DNA of 64,000 bases from NCBI GenBank assembly GCA_963830205.1, contig CAWHLP010000007.1, forward strand, positions 16,716 through 80,715, in the 5' to 3' direction. Under the pieces are notes generated by a model. That model was not told the DNA's origin and ran no database searches. It saw nothing but the letters and a program-made list of their open reading frames with translations. Origin of the DNA: CAVSRC01 sp963830205 (lineage in GTDB: Bacteria > Pseudomonadota > Alphaproteobacteria > Rhizobiales > Kaistiaceae). The translations under genes were made by a program, and so were the position numbers. This document shows positions 54,770-64,000 of this stretch, one piece after another. Every line of letters starts with the position of its first letter. Positions within the stretch are counted from its first letter, which is position 1.

Positions 54770-56255
<1,486 letters not shown>

Positions 56256-56337
56256 GCGGTAAAATTCGCTTGAGGTGTGACCGCGGTCATTGAAATCGGG
56301 CGTTAATCTGTAGCATTTCAAATGATCGCCTGATCGC

Positions 56338-58159
56338 ATGACAATGAGGCCGTCCCCCATGCTCTTTCGCAAAGCATTCCCGACGCTGATCGGCGTTGCC
56401 GCGCTCATTTCCGCTGGCGGCGCCTGGGCTCAATCGGCGAACAGCGAAGGCAAGCTCGTTCTCGCCAGCTACTACACGACCGGCGATCGCGCCGTCGACC
56501 CGATGAGCGAGGCGATTCGCGCCATCCTCATCAATGCCGGCGGCCAGGGCGAATTCCTCGAGAAGAAGGACGTCGGAGCCCTCAACGCCTTCTATCGCAC
56601 CCAGAGCTATGCGCCCTCGTGGGTCCTCGACGGCAAGCTGACCGAGCGGGCACAGGCGGTCATCGCCCGCATCAAGGCGGCCGACACCGACGGTCTCGAC
56701 CCCTCCGTCTATCATCTGCCGCACGCCCAGATCGGCCTCGCCATGGCGGCCACGCCGGAGGCGCTCGCCCACGCCGAGGTGATACTCAGCCAGGCGGTCA
56801 TCGATTACGTCCACGACGCCCATTCCGGCCGGCTCGACCCCGCCGACATCAGCGAGAACTTCAGCTACGCGCCGCATGTCGCCGATCCGGTCGAAGCGCT
56901 GAACAAGATCTCCATGGCTGACGACGCGGCCAAGGTGCTGGCCTCCTACAACCCGCAGCATCCCGAGTTCCAGGCGCTGCGCGAGAAGCTTGCCGAAGCC
57001 CGCGCCGCCAAGAACGACCTGCCGCCGATCATCCCCGCCGGCGCCAACCTCAAGCTCGGCGCCAGGGACCCGCGCGTCGTCATCCTGCGCGAGCGCCTGA
57101 AGATCGCGCCGCCGGCACCGCCCACCCCGTCGGCCGAGACGCCGATGGCCGATGCGTCACCGAACGCCGCCGTGGTCACGCCGGTGTCGGCAACCACTGG
57201 CCAGCCGGCCGCCGCGCCGGCGGTCGACAAGACCGTGGTCGCCTCCACCGAGCCGCCGGCCAAGCCGTTCGATCCGGAGGTGTTCGACGAGAGCGTCGAT
57301 GCCGCCGTCAAGGCGTTCCAGCAATCCGCCGGCCTCAAGCCTGACGGCGTCATCGGCCCGGCCACCCTCGGCCGCCTCAACGCCGCTGCCGACGACCATG
57401 TCGACACCATTCTGGTCAACATGGAACGCTGGCGCTGGATGCCCGAGGACCTCGGCAAGTTCTACGTCCGCGTCAACATCCCCAACTTCAATCTCGACAT
57501 CTACAAGGACGGCAAGGTCTACTTCACGACGCGCATCGTCGTCGGCCAGCCGACCAAGCAGACGCCGATCTTCTCCGACGAGATCGAGTACGTCATCGTC
57601 AACCCGGTGTGGAACGTGCCGGCTTCGATCGCGATCAAGGAGATGCTGCCGCAGATCCAAGCCGACCCCGGCAAGGCGCTCGCCGGCTACCAAGTCTTCG
57701 CCAATATCGGCGGGCGCTTCCGCGCCGTCGATCCGTGGACGGTCGACTGGCGCAACGTCGACATGCGCCGCATCCAGATCAAGCAGCCGCCGGGCGAGAA
57801 GAACGCTCTCGGCTCGATCAAGTTCATGTTCCCCAATCCCTATGCCGTGTACCTGCACGACACGCCTTCCAAGAGCCTGTTCCAGAAGGACTACCGCGCC
57901 TTCAGCCACGGCTGCATGCGGGTGATGAACCCGTGGGACTTCGCCGCGGCCCTGCTCACCTACGATCCGAGCGTGTCGGCCGCCAGCCTGAAGAAGCTGG
58001 TCGGCGGTCCGCGAGACGCAGGTCAACCTGACCCGGCACATCCCGGTGCACATCACCTATTTCACCGCCTGGGTGGACGATTCCGGCAAACTCCAGGTCC
58101 GCTCGGACCTCTATCACCACGACGCCGAGATGGAAAAGGCCTTCGGGCTGGTTTCCTAA
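56338..58159 (+). CDS. L,D-transpeptidase (YcbB/LdtD type), frame broken near the end
   Basis: About 606 residues if joined. Signal peptide (PTLIGVAALISAGGAWAQS), a scaffold region (FYRTQSYAPSWVLDGKLTER), a peptidoglycan-binding domain (AFQQSAGLKPDGVIGPATLG) and the catalytic YkuD domain (KVYFTTRIVVGQPTKQTPIF, YRAFSHGCMRVMNPWDFAA with nucleophile Cys about residue 526). It makes 3-3 cross-links in peptidoglycan. A surplus base near 58012 breaks the frame after LKKLVGGP; the true end, ETQVNLTRHIPVHITYFTAW ... KAFGLVS, is one frame over with a stop at 58159. Start at 56338; ATGs at 56344 and 56359 also possible. Confidence 0.9.
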
Positions 58160-58317
58160 TCGTCGCAGGTAGGGCCAGAAGGCGCGGAAACTGGGGTATT
58201 CCCAGGCCGCGCCCCTTGCCGATCTGCCCCGCAAATGCCACGATCCGCCTTTAGCCGGGGTCCAGAGGGATTCCTTGGCCAATCGGGCGTGGCGCTCCCT
58301 GGTGGGTAAACCGTGCG

Positions 58318-58325
58318 TTAACCAT
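58318..58325. promoter_or_regulatory. CtrA-type half-site TTAACCAT
   Basis: TTAACCAT, with TAAA seven bases before it, ends 11 bases before the ATG of the DUF882 gene. The half-site is an exact match; use is inferred. Confidence 0.35.
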
Positions 58326-58336
58326 GCGCTCCGACA

Positions 58337-60127
58337 ATGCGCCGCGGAGTGGCCTGCATTCTTGGGCAGGGAACGGCGAGAAGAGTTTTGTTCTGGCGGG
58401 GCAACCAGCAATTAGCGGATAAGCCGCGACCGACAGCCGGCCGAACGCAGACGTTGTTCAAGATCGGCGCCGCGGCGCTGCTGCTGACCGTCGCGCTCCA
58501 CGGCACGAGCCTGGCCGAGGACCGCGCCCTCAAGCTCTTCAACCTCCACACCCATGAGCGCGCCGTCATCGTCTTCAAGCGCAACGGCGTCTACGACCGT
58601 GACGGCCTGAACAAGCTCAACCAGTTCCTGCGCGACTGGCGCGAGAACCGGGTGACCCGCATGGACCCGCACCTGCTCGACCTGATCTGGCAGGTCTACA
58701 AGCAGTCCGGGTCGCACGACTACATCCAGGTGGTGTGCGGCTATCGCTCGCCGCCGACCAACGCCATGCTCCGCCGCCGCTCCAACGGCGTCGCCCAGCA
58801 CAGCCAGCACATGCTCGGCAAGGCGATGGATTTCTACATCCCCGACGTGCCGCTGGCCACGGTGCGTGCCATCGGGCTCAGGATGCAGCTCGGCGGCGTC
58901 GGCTTCTACCCGACCTCCGGCTCGCCCTTCGTCCACATGGACACCGGCAACGTGCGCCACTGGCCGCGCATGACCCGCCAGCAGCTGGTCCGCGTGTTCC
59001 CCAACGGGCAGACGCTGCACGTCCCGTCCGACGGCCGGCCGCTGCCCGGCTATGACCAGGCGCTGGCCGCCTACAAGACGCGCATCGCCTCCGAGACCCC
59101 GACCACCAAGGTCGCCTCCTTCGGCAACTCGCCGGTGATCGAGGACACCCAGGGCACAGCGACACCGGTGATGGTCGCCGACAACGCGGCTGACGCCGGC
59201 GGAGCCGGCGACGACGAGCCCGCCGATGTCCAGGCGCCTGTGCTTGCCGCGGCTGCGCCTGCGCCTGTCGTGCCCGATGCGCCCGCGGTGCCCGCTGCAC
59301 CGGCCCGGCGCGCCGTCGGCACCGCCGTCGCCTCCTACGCCACCGCTGCGGTGCCGATGCCGCGGCTGGCGCCAAAGCCACAGCAGCCGTTCGCCGTCGC
59401 CTCCCTGCCCGCCATCCCCGACATCACCGCGCCGGCGCAGCCGCCACTCGACATTGCCAGCCTCGCCACCCAGCCCCTGCCCAGCGACACCTTCGGCTAT
59501 GCCCAGGACTGGACGGCGCCGCCGGTGCCCGCCGTACTGGCCGCCGCCATGGCCGAACGCGACCAGACCCGGCGCGGCGCCTCGCTGCCGATCGCGCCGA
59601 CCGCGGTCGTGGCGACCATCGACGTGACGCGGCCGCTGCGCGCCGAGGCGATCACCACCGCGGTCCTGCGCGGCAACAACGATGCCGCCGGCGCCAGCCG
59701 CGTTCCCACCCTGCTCGCCTATGCACCGGCCACGCTGCCCGAGGGCCCGCCCGCCTACGGCGTGCCGCTGCCCCATATCAGCCCGGTCAGGGCGGCCGCG
59801 GCGGCACGTGCGCCGGCACCGCGCGCCAGCGTGGCAGCAGCCCGTCCGATGATGATGCCGCAGCTCACCATGACCGCGCTCGACACGCGCAGCCTGCGCA
59901 TGTGGATCGGCAACGGCTCGACGCGGCAGAAGGCATATGCCGTGCTCACCATGCCGGACTTCACCGCCGACACCGAGCTGATGGACAAGCCTGAGGTGGC
60001 CTTCGCCGCCGGCTTCGGCCACTACGCCTATTCCGATCTGAGGACCGACCACTTCTCCGGCGCGCTGGTCGAGCAGCCGGCCATCGTCGACCTCAGGTAC
60101 AACGCCTACGTCGCCTCGGCCCGCTGA
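58337..60127 (+). CDS. DUF882 (peptidase M15-like) peptidoglycan protein
   Basis: 596 residues. N-terminal helix/signal anchor (FKIGAAALLLTVALHGTSLA), then the DUF882 domain (about 60-210): YIQVVCGYRSPPTNAMLRRR, HSQHMLGKAMDFYIPDVPLA (zinc His and Asp) and GSPFVHMDTGNVRHWPRMTR (second His). This is a D,D- or L,D-peptidase fold acting on peptidoglycan. The C-terminal about 380 residues are Ala/Pro-rich and of low complexity, ending in a conserved-looking block (LMDKPEVAFAAGFGHYAYSD). It lies right after the L,D-transpeptidase; both remodel the cell wall. Confidence 0.88.
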   Translation: MRRGVACILGQGTARRVLFWRGNQQLADKPRPTAGRTQTLFKIGAAALLLTVALHGTSLAEDRALKLFNLHTHERAVIVFKRNGVYDRDGLNKLNQFLRDWRENRVTRMDPHLLDLIWQVYKQSGSHDYIQVVCGYRSPPTNAMLRRRSNGVAQHSQHMLGKAMDFYIPDVPLATVRAIGLRMQLGGVGFYPTSGSPFVHMDTGNVRHWPRMTRQQLVRVFPNGQTLHVPSDGRPLPGYDQALAAYKTRIASETPTTKVASFGNSPVIEDTQGTATPVMVADNAADAGGAGDDEPADVQAPVLAAAAPAPVVPDAPAVPAAPARRAVGTAVASYATAAVPMPRLAPKPQQPFAVASLPAIPDITAPAQPPLDIASLATQPLPSDTFGYAQDWTAPPVPAVLAAAMAERDQTRRGASLPIAPTAVVATIDVTRPLRAEAITTAVLRGNNDAAGASRVPTLLAYAPATLPEGPPAYGVPLPHISPVRAAAAARAPAPRASVAAARPMMMPQLTMTALDTRSLRMWIGNGSTRQKAYAVLTMPDFTADTELMDKPEVAFAAGFGHYAYSDLRTDHFSGALVEQPAIVDLRYNAYVASAR

Positions 60128-60136
60128 GCCGCCGCC

Positions 60137-60394
60137 TCACTCGGACGGCAGCAGCATCCCCAAAGCCTGCATGTAGAGTTCGAGCAGGGCCTCCTGCTCC
60201 TGGCGCTCGTTCGAATCCTGCTTGCGCAGGCGCACCACCGTGCGCAGCGTCTTGGTGTCGAAGCCGTTCGCCTTGGCCTCGGCGTAGACTTCCTTGATGT
60301 CGTCGGCCAGCGCCTGCTTCTCCTCTTCGAGGCGCTCGATGCGTTCGATGATGGATTTGAGCTGGTCCTTGGCGAAGCCTGCCGGGTCGGCCAT
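60137..60394 (-). CDS. gapR: GapR, nucleoid-associated protein (DUF2312)
   Basis: 85 residues, DUF2312. DPAGFAKDQLKSIIERIERL, EEEKQALADDIKEVYAEAKA, NGFDTKTLRTVVRLRKQD. In Caulobacter, GapR binds overtwisted AT-rich DNA and supports replication and transcription. Length and helical pattern are complete. ATG at 60394. It converges with the DUF882 gene, nine bases apart. Confidence 0.9.
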   Translation of the reverse strand: MADPAGFAKDQLKSIIERIERLEEEKQALADDIKEVYAEAKANGFDTKTLRTVVRLRKQDSNERQEQEALLELYMQALGMLLPSE

Positions 60395-60489
60395 GTCTGT
60401 GCTCCTGCTACGATTGACGCGCGCTTGTCAGCGCCGCGCGTGGTTCGCCCGAGTCGTGGCGCCCGGTCAAGCCCGTGAGCGCCGCCGCC

Positions 60490-60562
60490 GCCATCCTGAG
60501 GTAGCCCGGACTGACGGGGCCTCCTGGGGGAGCGAAGCGCGCCTCGAAGGATGGGCGCTTGT
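60490..60562. repeat. Intergenic repeat of the ...CTCGAAGGATGGGCG... family, copy 2
   Basis: GCCATCCTGAGGTAGCCC ... GGGGGAGCGAAGCGCGCCTC-GAAGGATGGGCG. Shares the 15-base core CTCGAAGGATGGGCG with the minus strand of copy 1 at 2.3 kb. It lies between DUF1244 and gapR and is non-coding. Confidence 0.6.
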
Positions 60563-60871
60563 TCACTCCTGCGGGCGGTTCTTCCCGAAGGCGGCGAGGT
60601 CGTCGGCGCTCGCCTCCTTCTGGTAGAGCGCCTGCCAGTCGCCATAGGGCATGCCGTAGACGAGCTCGCGCGATGCGTCCTTGCTCATCGCCACGCCCGC
60701 CTCCTCCGATGCCTCGCGATACCAGTTGGCCAGGCAATTGCGGCAGAAGCCGGCGAGGTTCATCAGGTCGATGTTCTGCACGTCGCTGCGCGCCCTCAGA
60801 TGCGCGACCAGGCGACGGAACACCGCTGCCTCGAGCTGCGTGGTCAAGTCTCTGTCGGCTTCGCCGGTCAT
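60563..60871 (-). CDS. DUF1244 family protein
   Basis: 102 residues. RSDVQNIDLMNLAGFCRNCL with paired cysteines, ANWYREASEEAGVAMSKDAS, RELVYGMPYGDWQALYQKEA. Function unknown; nearly always downstream of hutG in alphaproteobacteria. The ATG at 60871 overlaps the hutG stop (ATGA). Confidence 0.9.
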   Translation of the reverse strand: MTGEADRDLTTQLEAAVFRRLVAHLRARSDVQNIDLMNLAGFCRNCLANWYREASEEAGVAMSKDASRELVYGMPYGDWQALYQKEASADDLAAFGKNRPQE

Positions 60872-61725
60872 GCGCTGGCTCCCTCCCGATCGCCGCTGTC
60901 GTCGGCGGCAAGCCCGCCGGCATGCGAACCGTAGTGGCGGATGGCATGAACGCCGGCCAAGCGATTGAGCCTGGCCACGATCCTCGCCAGCCGCTCGGCC
61001 CACGCTTCCGCCCCGTCGCTGTCGCCGATCAGGTCCTGGCGAATCTCGACCAGGCCGTGGGCGAGGCCGCGGCGCGAGGCGTGACGGTACATGCAATCGT
61101 TGGCGAGCGCACCGGCGTAAGGCTCGTTGTCGCCAACGACCAGGGCGACATCCTCCCTGAGCGCCGCCATCAGCGGCACCGCGATGCGCGGGTCCCTGTC
61201 CCACAGCACGCCCGCATGCCACGGCCGCGCATGGCCGCGCCAGACCGGCGTGAAGCTGTGGATGGAGATGATGACCGGCGGCCTGCCGGCAGCGAGCGCC
61301 CGGTCGATCGCCGCATCGATCGCGGCATGATAGGGCGCGTGGAAGCGGGCGATGCGCCGCGCCCGCTCCTCGCCATCCACCGCTGCGTTGCCGGGACCAC
61401 GGCGCCATCCGACAGGCGCATGATAAGGGTGGGATCGTCCTCGCCGCGATTGGCATCGATCAAGAGGCGCGAGAAGGTCGACAGCACCGCCGGCACGCCG
61501 AGGCGGCGGGCGAGGCCGCGGCTACCGCGGCCGCCCCGGGTCATAGGCGATGTGGCGGCGGAACTCGCTCGCCGGCAGGCCGAGGTCGCCATATTCCGGC
61601 GGCAGGCGGTTGTCGGCGTGGTCGCAGACGACCAGCACCCCGGCCGCGGGGTCTCCGTCGACTTGCTGAAATGGCGGGAAGTCATCGGCCACGGAAGCGG
61701 CCGGTGCGGCTGAGGCGATGTTCAT
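60868..61725 (-). pseudogene. hutG: N-formylglutamate amidohydrolase, three frame breaks
   Basis: 286 residues if joined. Zinc hydrolase releasing formate and glutamate from N-formylglutamate. Start 61725; VLVVCDHADNRLPPEYGDLG and SEFRRHIAYDPG are in frame 1. Missing single bases near 61535, 61519 and 61391 (each in a run of G or C) shift the frame. The other frames carry GLARRLGVPAVLSTFSRLLI with DANRGEDDPTLIMRLSDGAV, then VDGEERARRIARFHAPYHAA, PPVIISIHSFTPVWRGHARP and VVGDNEPYAGALANDCMYRH. The three losses together restore the original phase. The run-of-G/C context suggests sequencing error more than decay. Confidence 0.82.
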
Positions 61726-61955
61726 GCGGGGGCGATCATAGTGGGCCGGCGGGGGCCGTTCCAGTCGCCTGCGGCCACGATCCTGCCGTCTTCTCGACTG
61801 ACAAGAAGCGCCGATTTCCGCCAGTGCCCGGCACGTCCGTCCGCCCAGCAGGTCGCCAATGGGTTCGGCGGATGGCGCGTTGACAGGGCGAAAGGCCGCG
61901 CGTCATAAGTGCCGGAGAACGCACCCGAAATGCATAGCCCCCCAATTCGCTGACC

Positions 61956-62524
61956 GTGGCCAAACGATCCCGCAATACATCCTGGCATCGGCCGGCGGTG
62001 GTCACCGCCAGCATCGTCGGCCTGCTTGCCATCTTGGCCGCGTCTTCCTGTTCTTCCGCCTGAACGGCGGCGACGATGGCCGCGCCCGGCTGCTCACCGA
62101 GACCACCGTGACGGCGGGCGTGTCCGGGGCCGGCGCCGACACCGGGGCTGGCGGCCTGCGCCTGTGCAACCGCACGGCGAGCCGGGTCGGCATCGCCATC
62201 GGCTACAAGGAGAACAAGCGCTGGTCGACCGAGGGCTGGTGGAACGTCGCCCCCGACACCTGCGAAACGCTGGTCGCCGGCGCTCTGGTGTCACGCTTCT
62301 ATTACGTGTATGCGGTCGACTACGACCGCGGGGGCGTATGGGGCGGCAAGGCGCAGATGTGTACACGCGACAAGATGTTCACCATCCACGGCATTGAGGA
62401 TTGCGTCGCGCGTGGCTTCGAGAAGGCCGGGTTCTTCGAGGTCGACACGGGCGAGCAGAAGAGCTGGACGGTCCAACTGACCGAGCCCGACCAGCAGGGG
62501 AACGGTCAAGGGACCGGCGGCTAG
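61956..62524 (+). CDS. DUF1036 family membrane-anchored protein, frame broken in the TM helix
   Basis: About 189 residues if joined. GTG at 61956 (AKRSRNTSWHRPAVVTASIV) leads into a helix that continues, after one missing base near 62040, as VFLFFRLNGGDDGRARLL. The exported DUF1036 domain follows: GLRLCNRTASRVGIAIGYKE, RWSTEGWWNVAPDTCETLVA, YYVYAVDYDRGGVWGG, MCTRDKMFTIHGIEDCVARG. Four cysteines are conserved. Function unknown. It is one base upstream of pyk, a conserved pairing. Confidence 0.82.
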
Positions 62525-62525
62525 C

Positions 62526-63962
62526 ATGCGGCGTACGCGTCGGACCAAGATCCTCGCCACCCTCGGGCCTGCCTCTTCCGACAAGTCGATGATCACGAGG
62601 CTGTTCCAGGCCGGTGCGGATGTCTTCCGCATCAACATGAGCCATTCCAGCCACGACCTCATGCGCCGGCTGGTGGCGACCATCCGCGAGGTGGAGGCCG
62701 AGCAGGGCCACCCGATCGGCATTCTCGTCGACCTGCAGGGACCCAAGCTCAGGATCGGCACCTTCGCCGACAAGATCATCAATCTGACCGTCGGCCAGAC
62801 CTTCGTCCTCGACGCCAATCCCGACCCCGGCGATGCGACGCGCGTCGAGCTGCCCCATCCGGAAGTGCTCTCCGCGCTCGAACCCGGTCACCGCCTGCTG
62901 CTCGACGACGGCCGCGTGCGCCTGCGCGTCACCAAGGCGACGGCGGCGCGCGTGGTGACCACGGTCGAGGTCGGCGACCACCTGTCCGACCGCAAGGGCG
63001 TCAGCATTCCCGACACCACCATCTCCTTCGGCGCGCTGACGCCCAAGGACCGCTCCGATCTCGAGGCCGCGCTCAACACCGGCGTCGACTGGATCGCGCT
63101 GTCGTTCGTGCAGCGCGCCGAGGATCTCGCCGAGGTGCGCAAGCTCGCCCGCGGCCGCGCCGGCATCCTCGCCAAGATCGAGAAGCCGCAGGCGGTCGAG
63201 CGGCTGGAGGAGATCGTCGAGCACGCCGACGCCCTGATGGTCGCCCGCGGCGACCTCGGCGTGGAAATGCCGCTCGAGCGCGTGCCCGGCATCCAGAAGC
63301 AGATCACCCGCGCCTGCCGCCGCGCCGGCAAGCCGGTGGTCGTCGCCACCCAGATGCTCGAATCGATGATCGCCGCGCCGGTGCCGACCCGCGCCGAGGT
63401 GTCCGACGTCGCCACCGCCGTCTTCGAGGGCTGCGACGCGGTCATGCTGTCGGCCGAAACGGCCTCGGGCGCCTTCCCGGTCGAGGCGGTCGCCACCATG
63501 GACAAGGTCGCCACCGAGGTCGAACGCGACCCCAACTACGTCAACATCCTGCGCGCCCAGCGCACCGAGCCGGAGGCGACCTCCTCCGACGCCATCTCGG
63601 CGGCGACACGGCAGATCGCCGAGACGCTCAACCTCGCCTGCATCTGCTGCTACACGGCCTCCGGCAACACCGCGGTGCGCGCCTCGCGCGAGCGCCCCAA
63701 CACGCCGATCCTGGCCCTGTCGCCGGTGGTCTCCACCGCCCGCCGCCTGTCGCTGGTCTGGGGACTGCACTGCGTCTTCGGCGACGAGCCGGACAACCTC
63801 GACGACATGGTCAGCCACGCCTGCGTCATGGCCCACAGGGAGGGCCTGGCCGGGCCCGGCGACCGCGTCATCATCACCGCCGGCGTGCCGCTCGGCACCC
63901 CCGGCGCCACCAACATGCTGCGCATCGCCTACGTCACCGCCGGCGGCTTCGGCAACGAGTGA
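62526..63962 (+). CDS. pyk: Pyruvate kinase
   Basis: 478 residues. RRTRRTKILATLGPASSDKS, FRINMSHSSHDLMRRLVATI, the active-site ILAKIEKPQAVERLEEIVEH, MVARGDLGVEMPLERVPGIQ, KPVVVATQMLESMIAAPVPT RAEVSDVA, and the C-terminal allosteric domain (ICCYTASGNTAVRASRERPN). Complete. Start ATG at 62526. Confidence 0.97.
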   Translation: MRRTRRTKILATLGPASSDKSMITRLFQAGADVFRINMSHSSHDLMRRLVATIREVEAEQGHPIGILVDLQGPKLRIGTFADKIINLTVGQTFVLDANPDPGDATRVELPHPEVLSALEPGHRLLLDDGRVRLRVTKATAARVVTTVEVGDHLSDRKGVSIPDTTISFGALTPKDRSDLEAALNTGVDWIALSFVQRAEDLAEVRKLARGRAGILAKIEKPQAVERLEEIVEHADALMVARGDLGVEMPLERVPGIQKQITRACRRAGKPVVVATQMLESMIAAPVPTRAEVSDVATAVFEGCDAVMLSAETASGAFPVEAVATMDKVATEVERDPNYVNILRAQRTEPEATSSDAISAATRQIAETLNLACICCYTASGNTAVRASRERPNTPILALSPVVSTARRLSLVWGLHCVFGDEPDNLDDMVSHACVMAHREGLAGPGDRVIITAGVPLGTPGATNMLRIAYVTAGGFGNE

Positions 63963-64000
63963 GGCCTGGGCGGAAGCACCCGCGAGTGCTTCAAATCCCC

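Noticed and set aside
61722..61955. Minus-strand frame upstream of hutG (SREDGRIVAAGDWNGP)
   Set aside because: It overlaps the hutG start, has no family match I know, and the region better fits a promoter (CACTATGATC) for hutG.

Overview
The window is a high-GC chromosomal segment from an alphaproteobacterium, most likely of the order Hyphomicrobiales (Rhizobiales). The evidence is gene content and order: yebC-ruvCAB-ybgC-tolQR, zapA followed by 6S RNA and 5-formyl-THF cyclo-ligase, the tkt-gap-pgk-fba glycolytic run, purE-purK-rpsU, a cysteine-free L31, pntAB with a tiny aa3 oxidase subunit IV-like protein, DUF1244-hutG-DUF1036-pyk, and the alphaproteobacterial cell-cycle genes rcdA (DUF1465), trcR (DUF1013) and gapR (DUF2312). 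No prophage, transposase, CRISPR array, tRNA or rRNA was found.

Layout. 1-16.9 kb: the yebC-ruvCAB-ybgC-tolQR block on the minus strand, interrupted several times. A GNAT enzyme, a broken GH15 glucoamylase-like gene, a GT39 membrane glycosyltransferase and a DHA2 drug exporter sit between ybgC and ruvB, a membrane protein sits between ruvA and ruvB, and a PIN/AbrB toxin-antitoxin pair sits between ruvC and ruvA. A DMT transporter frame runs in frame into ruvC, with a divergent Lrp/AsnC regulator. 17-19.3 kb: ymdB-like phosphoesterase, folate cyclo-ligase, 6S RNA, zapA, DUF4164. 19.7-28.2 kb: plus-strand central carbon run tkt, gap, a tiny membrane protein, pgk, class I fba, ThiE-like protein, Sel1-repeat protein, inositol monophosphatase. 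28.3-32.6 kb: a MotA/ExbB-OmpA envelope pair, a cyclase-TPR protein, rpmE. 33-40.6 kb: rcdA, DUF1192, quinone oxidoreductase, GT25, trcR, YafY regulator, VOC, Nudix, SDR and TauE genes. 40.9-45.7 kb: DUF465 proteins, purEK, rpsU, a TPR lipoprotein, a membrane TIR protein. 45.9-49.7 kb: pntB-pntA and the aa3-IV-like gene. 50-52.5 kb: an ABC1/UbiB kinase-like protein and a second toxin-antitoxin pair (Doc/AbrB) with tandem palindromic operators. 52.6-60.4 kb: oligoendopeptidase F, a sigma-54 response regulator, an L,D-transpeptidase, a DUF882 M15-type peptidase, gapR. 60.5-64 kb: DUF1244, hutG, DUF1036, pyk.

Two general points matter to a reader. First, at least eleven single-base frame breaks interrupt otherwise coherent, conserved proteins (GH15 x2, two Nudix genes, DUF465, response regulator, L,D-transpeptidase, hutG x3, DUF1036). 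Such a density points to indel errors in the assembly at least as much as to real gene decay. Second, the accessory genes between 4 and 8 kb are bordered by three related Nudix 3' ends, only one of which belongs to a Nudix gene. Together with a 3' remnant of emrA, this suggests repeated gene gain and loss at one spot.
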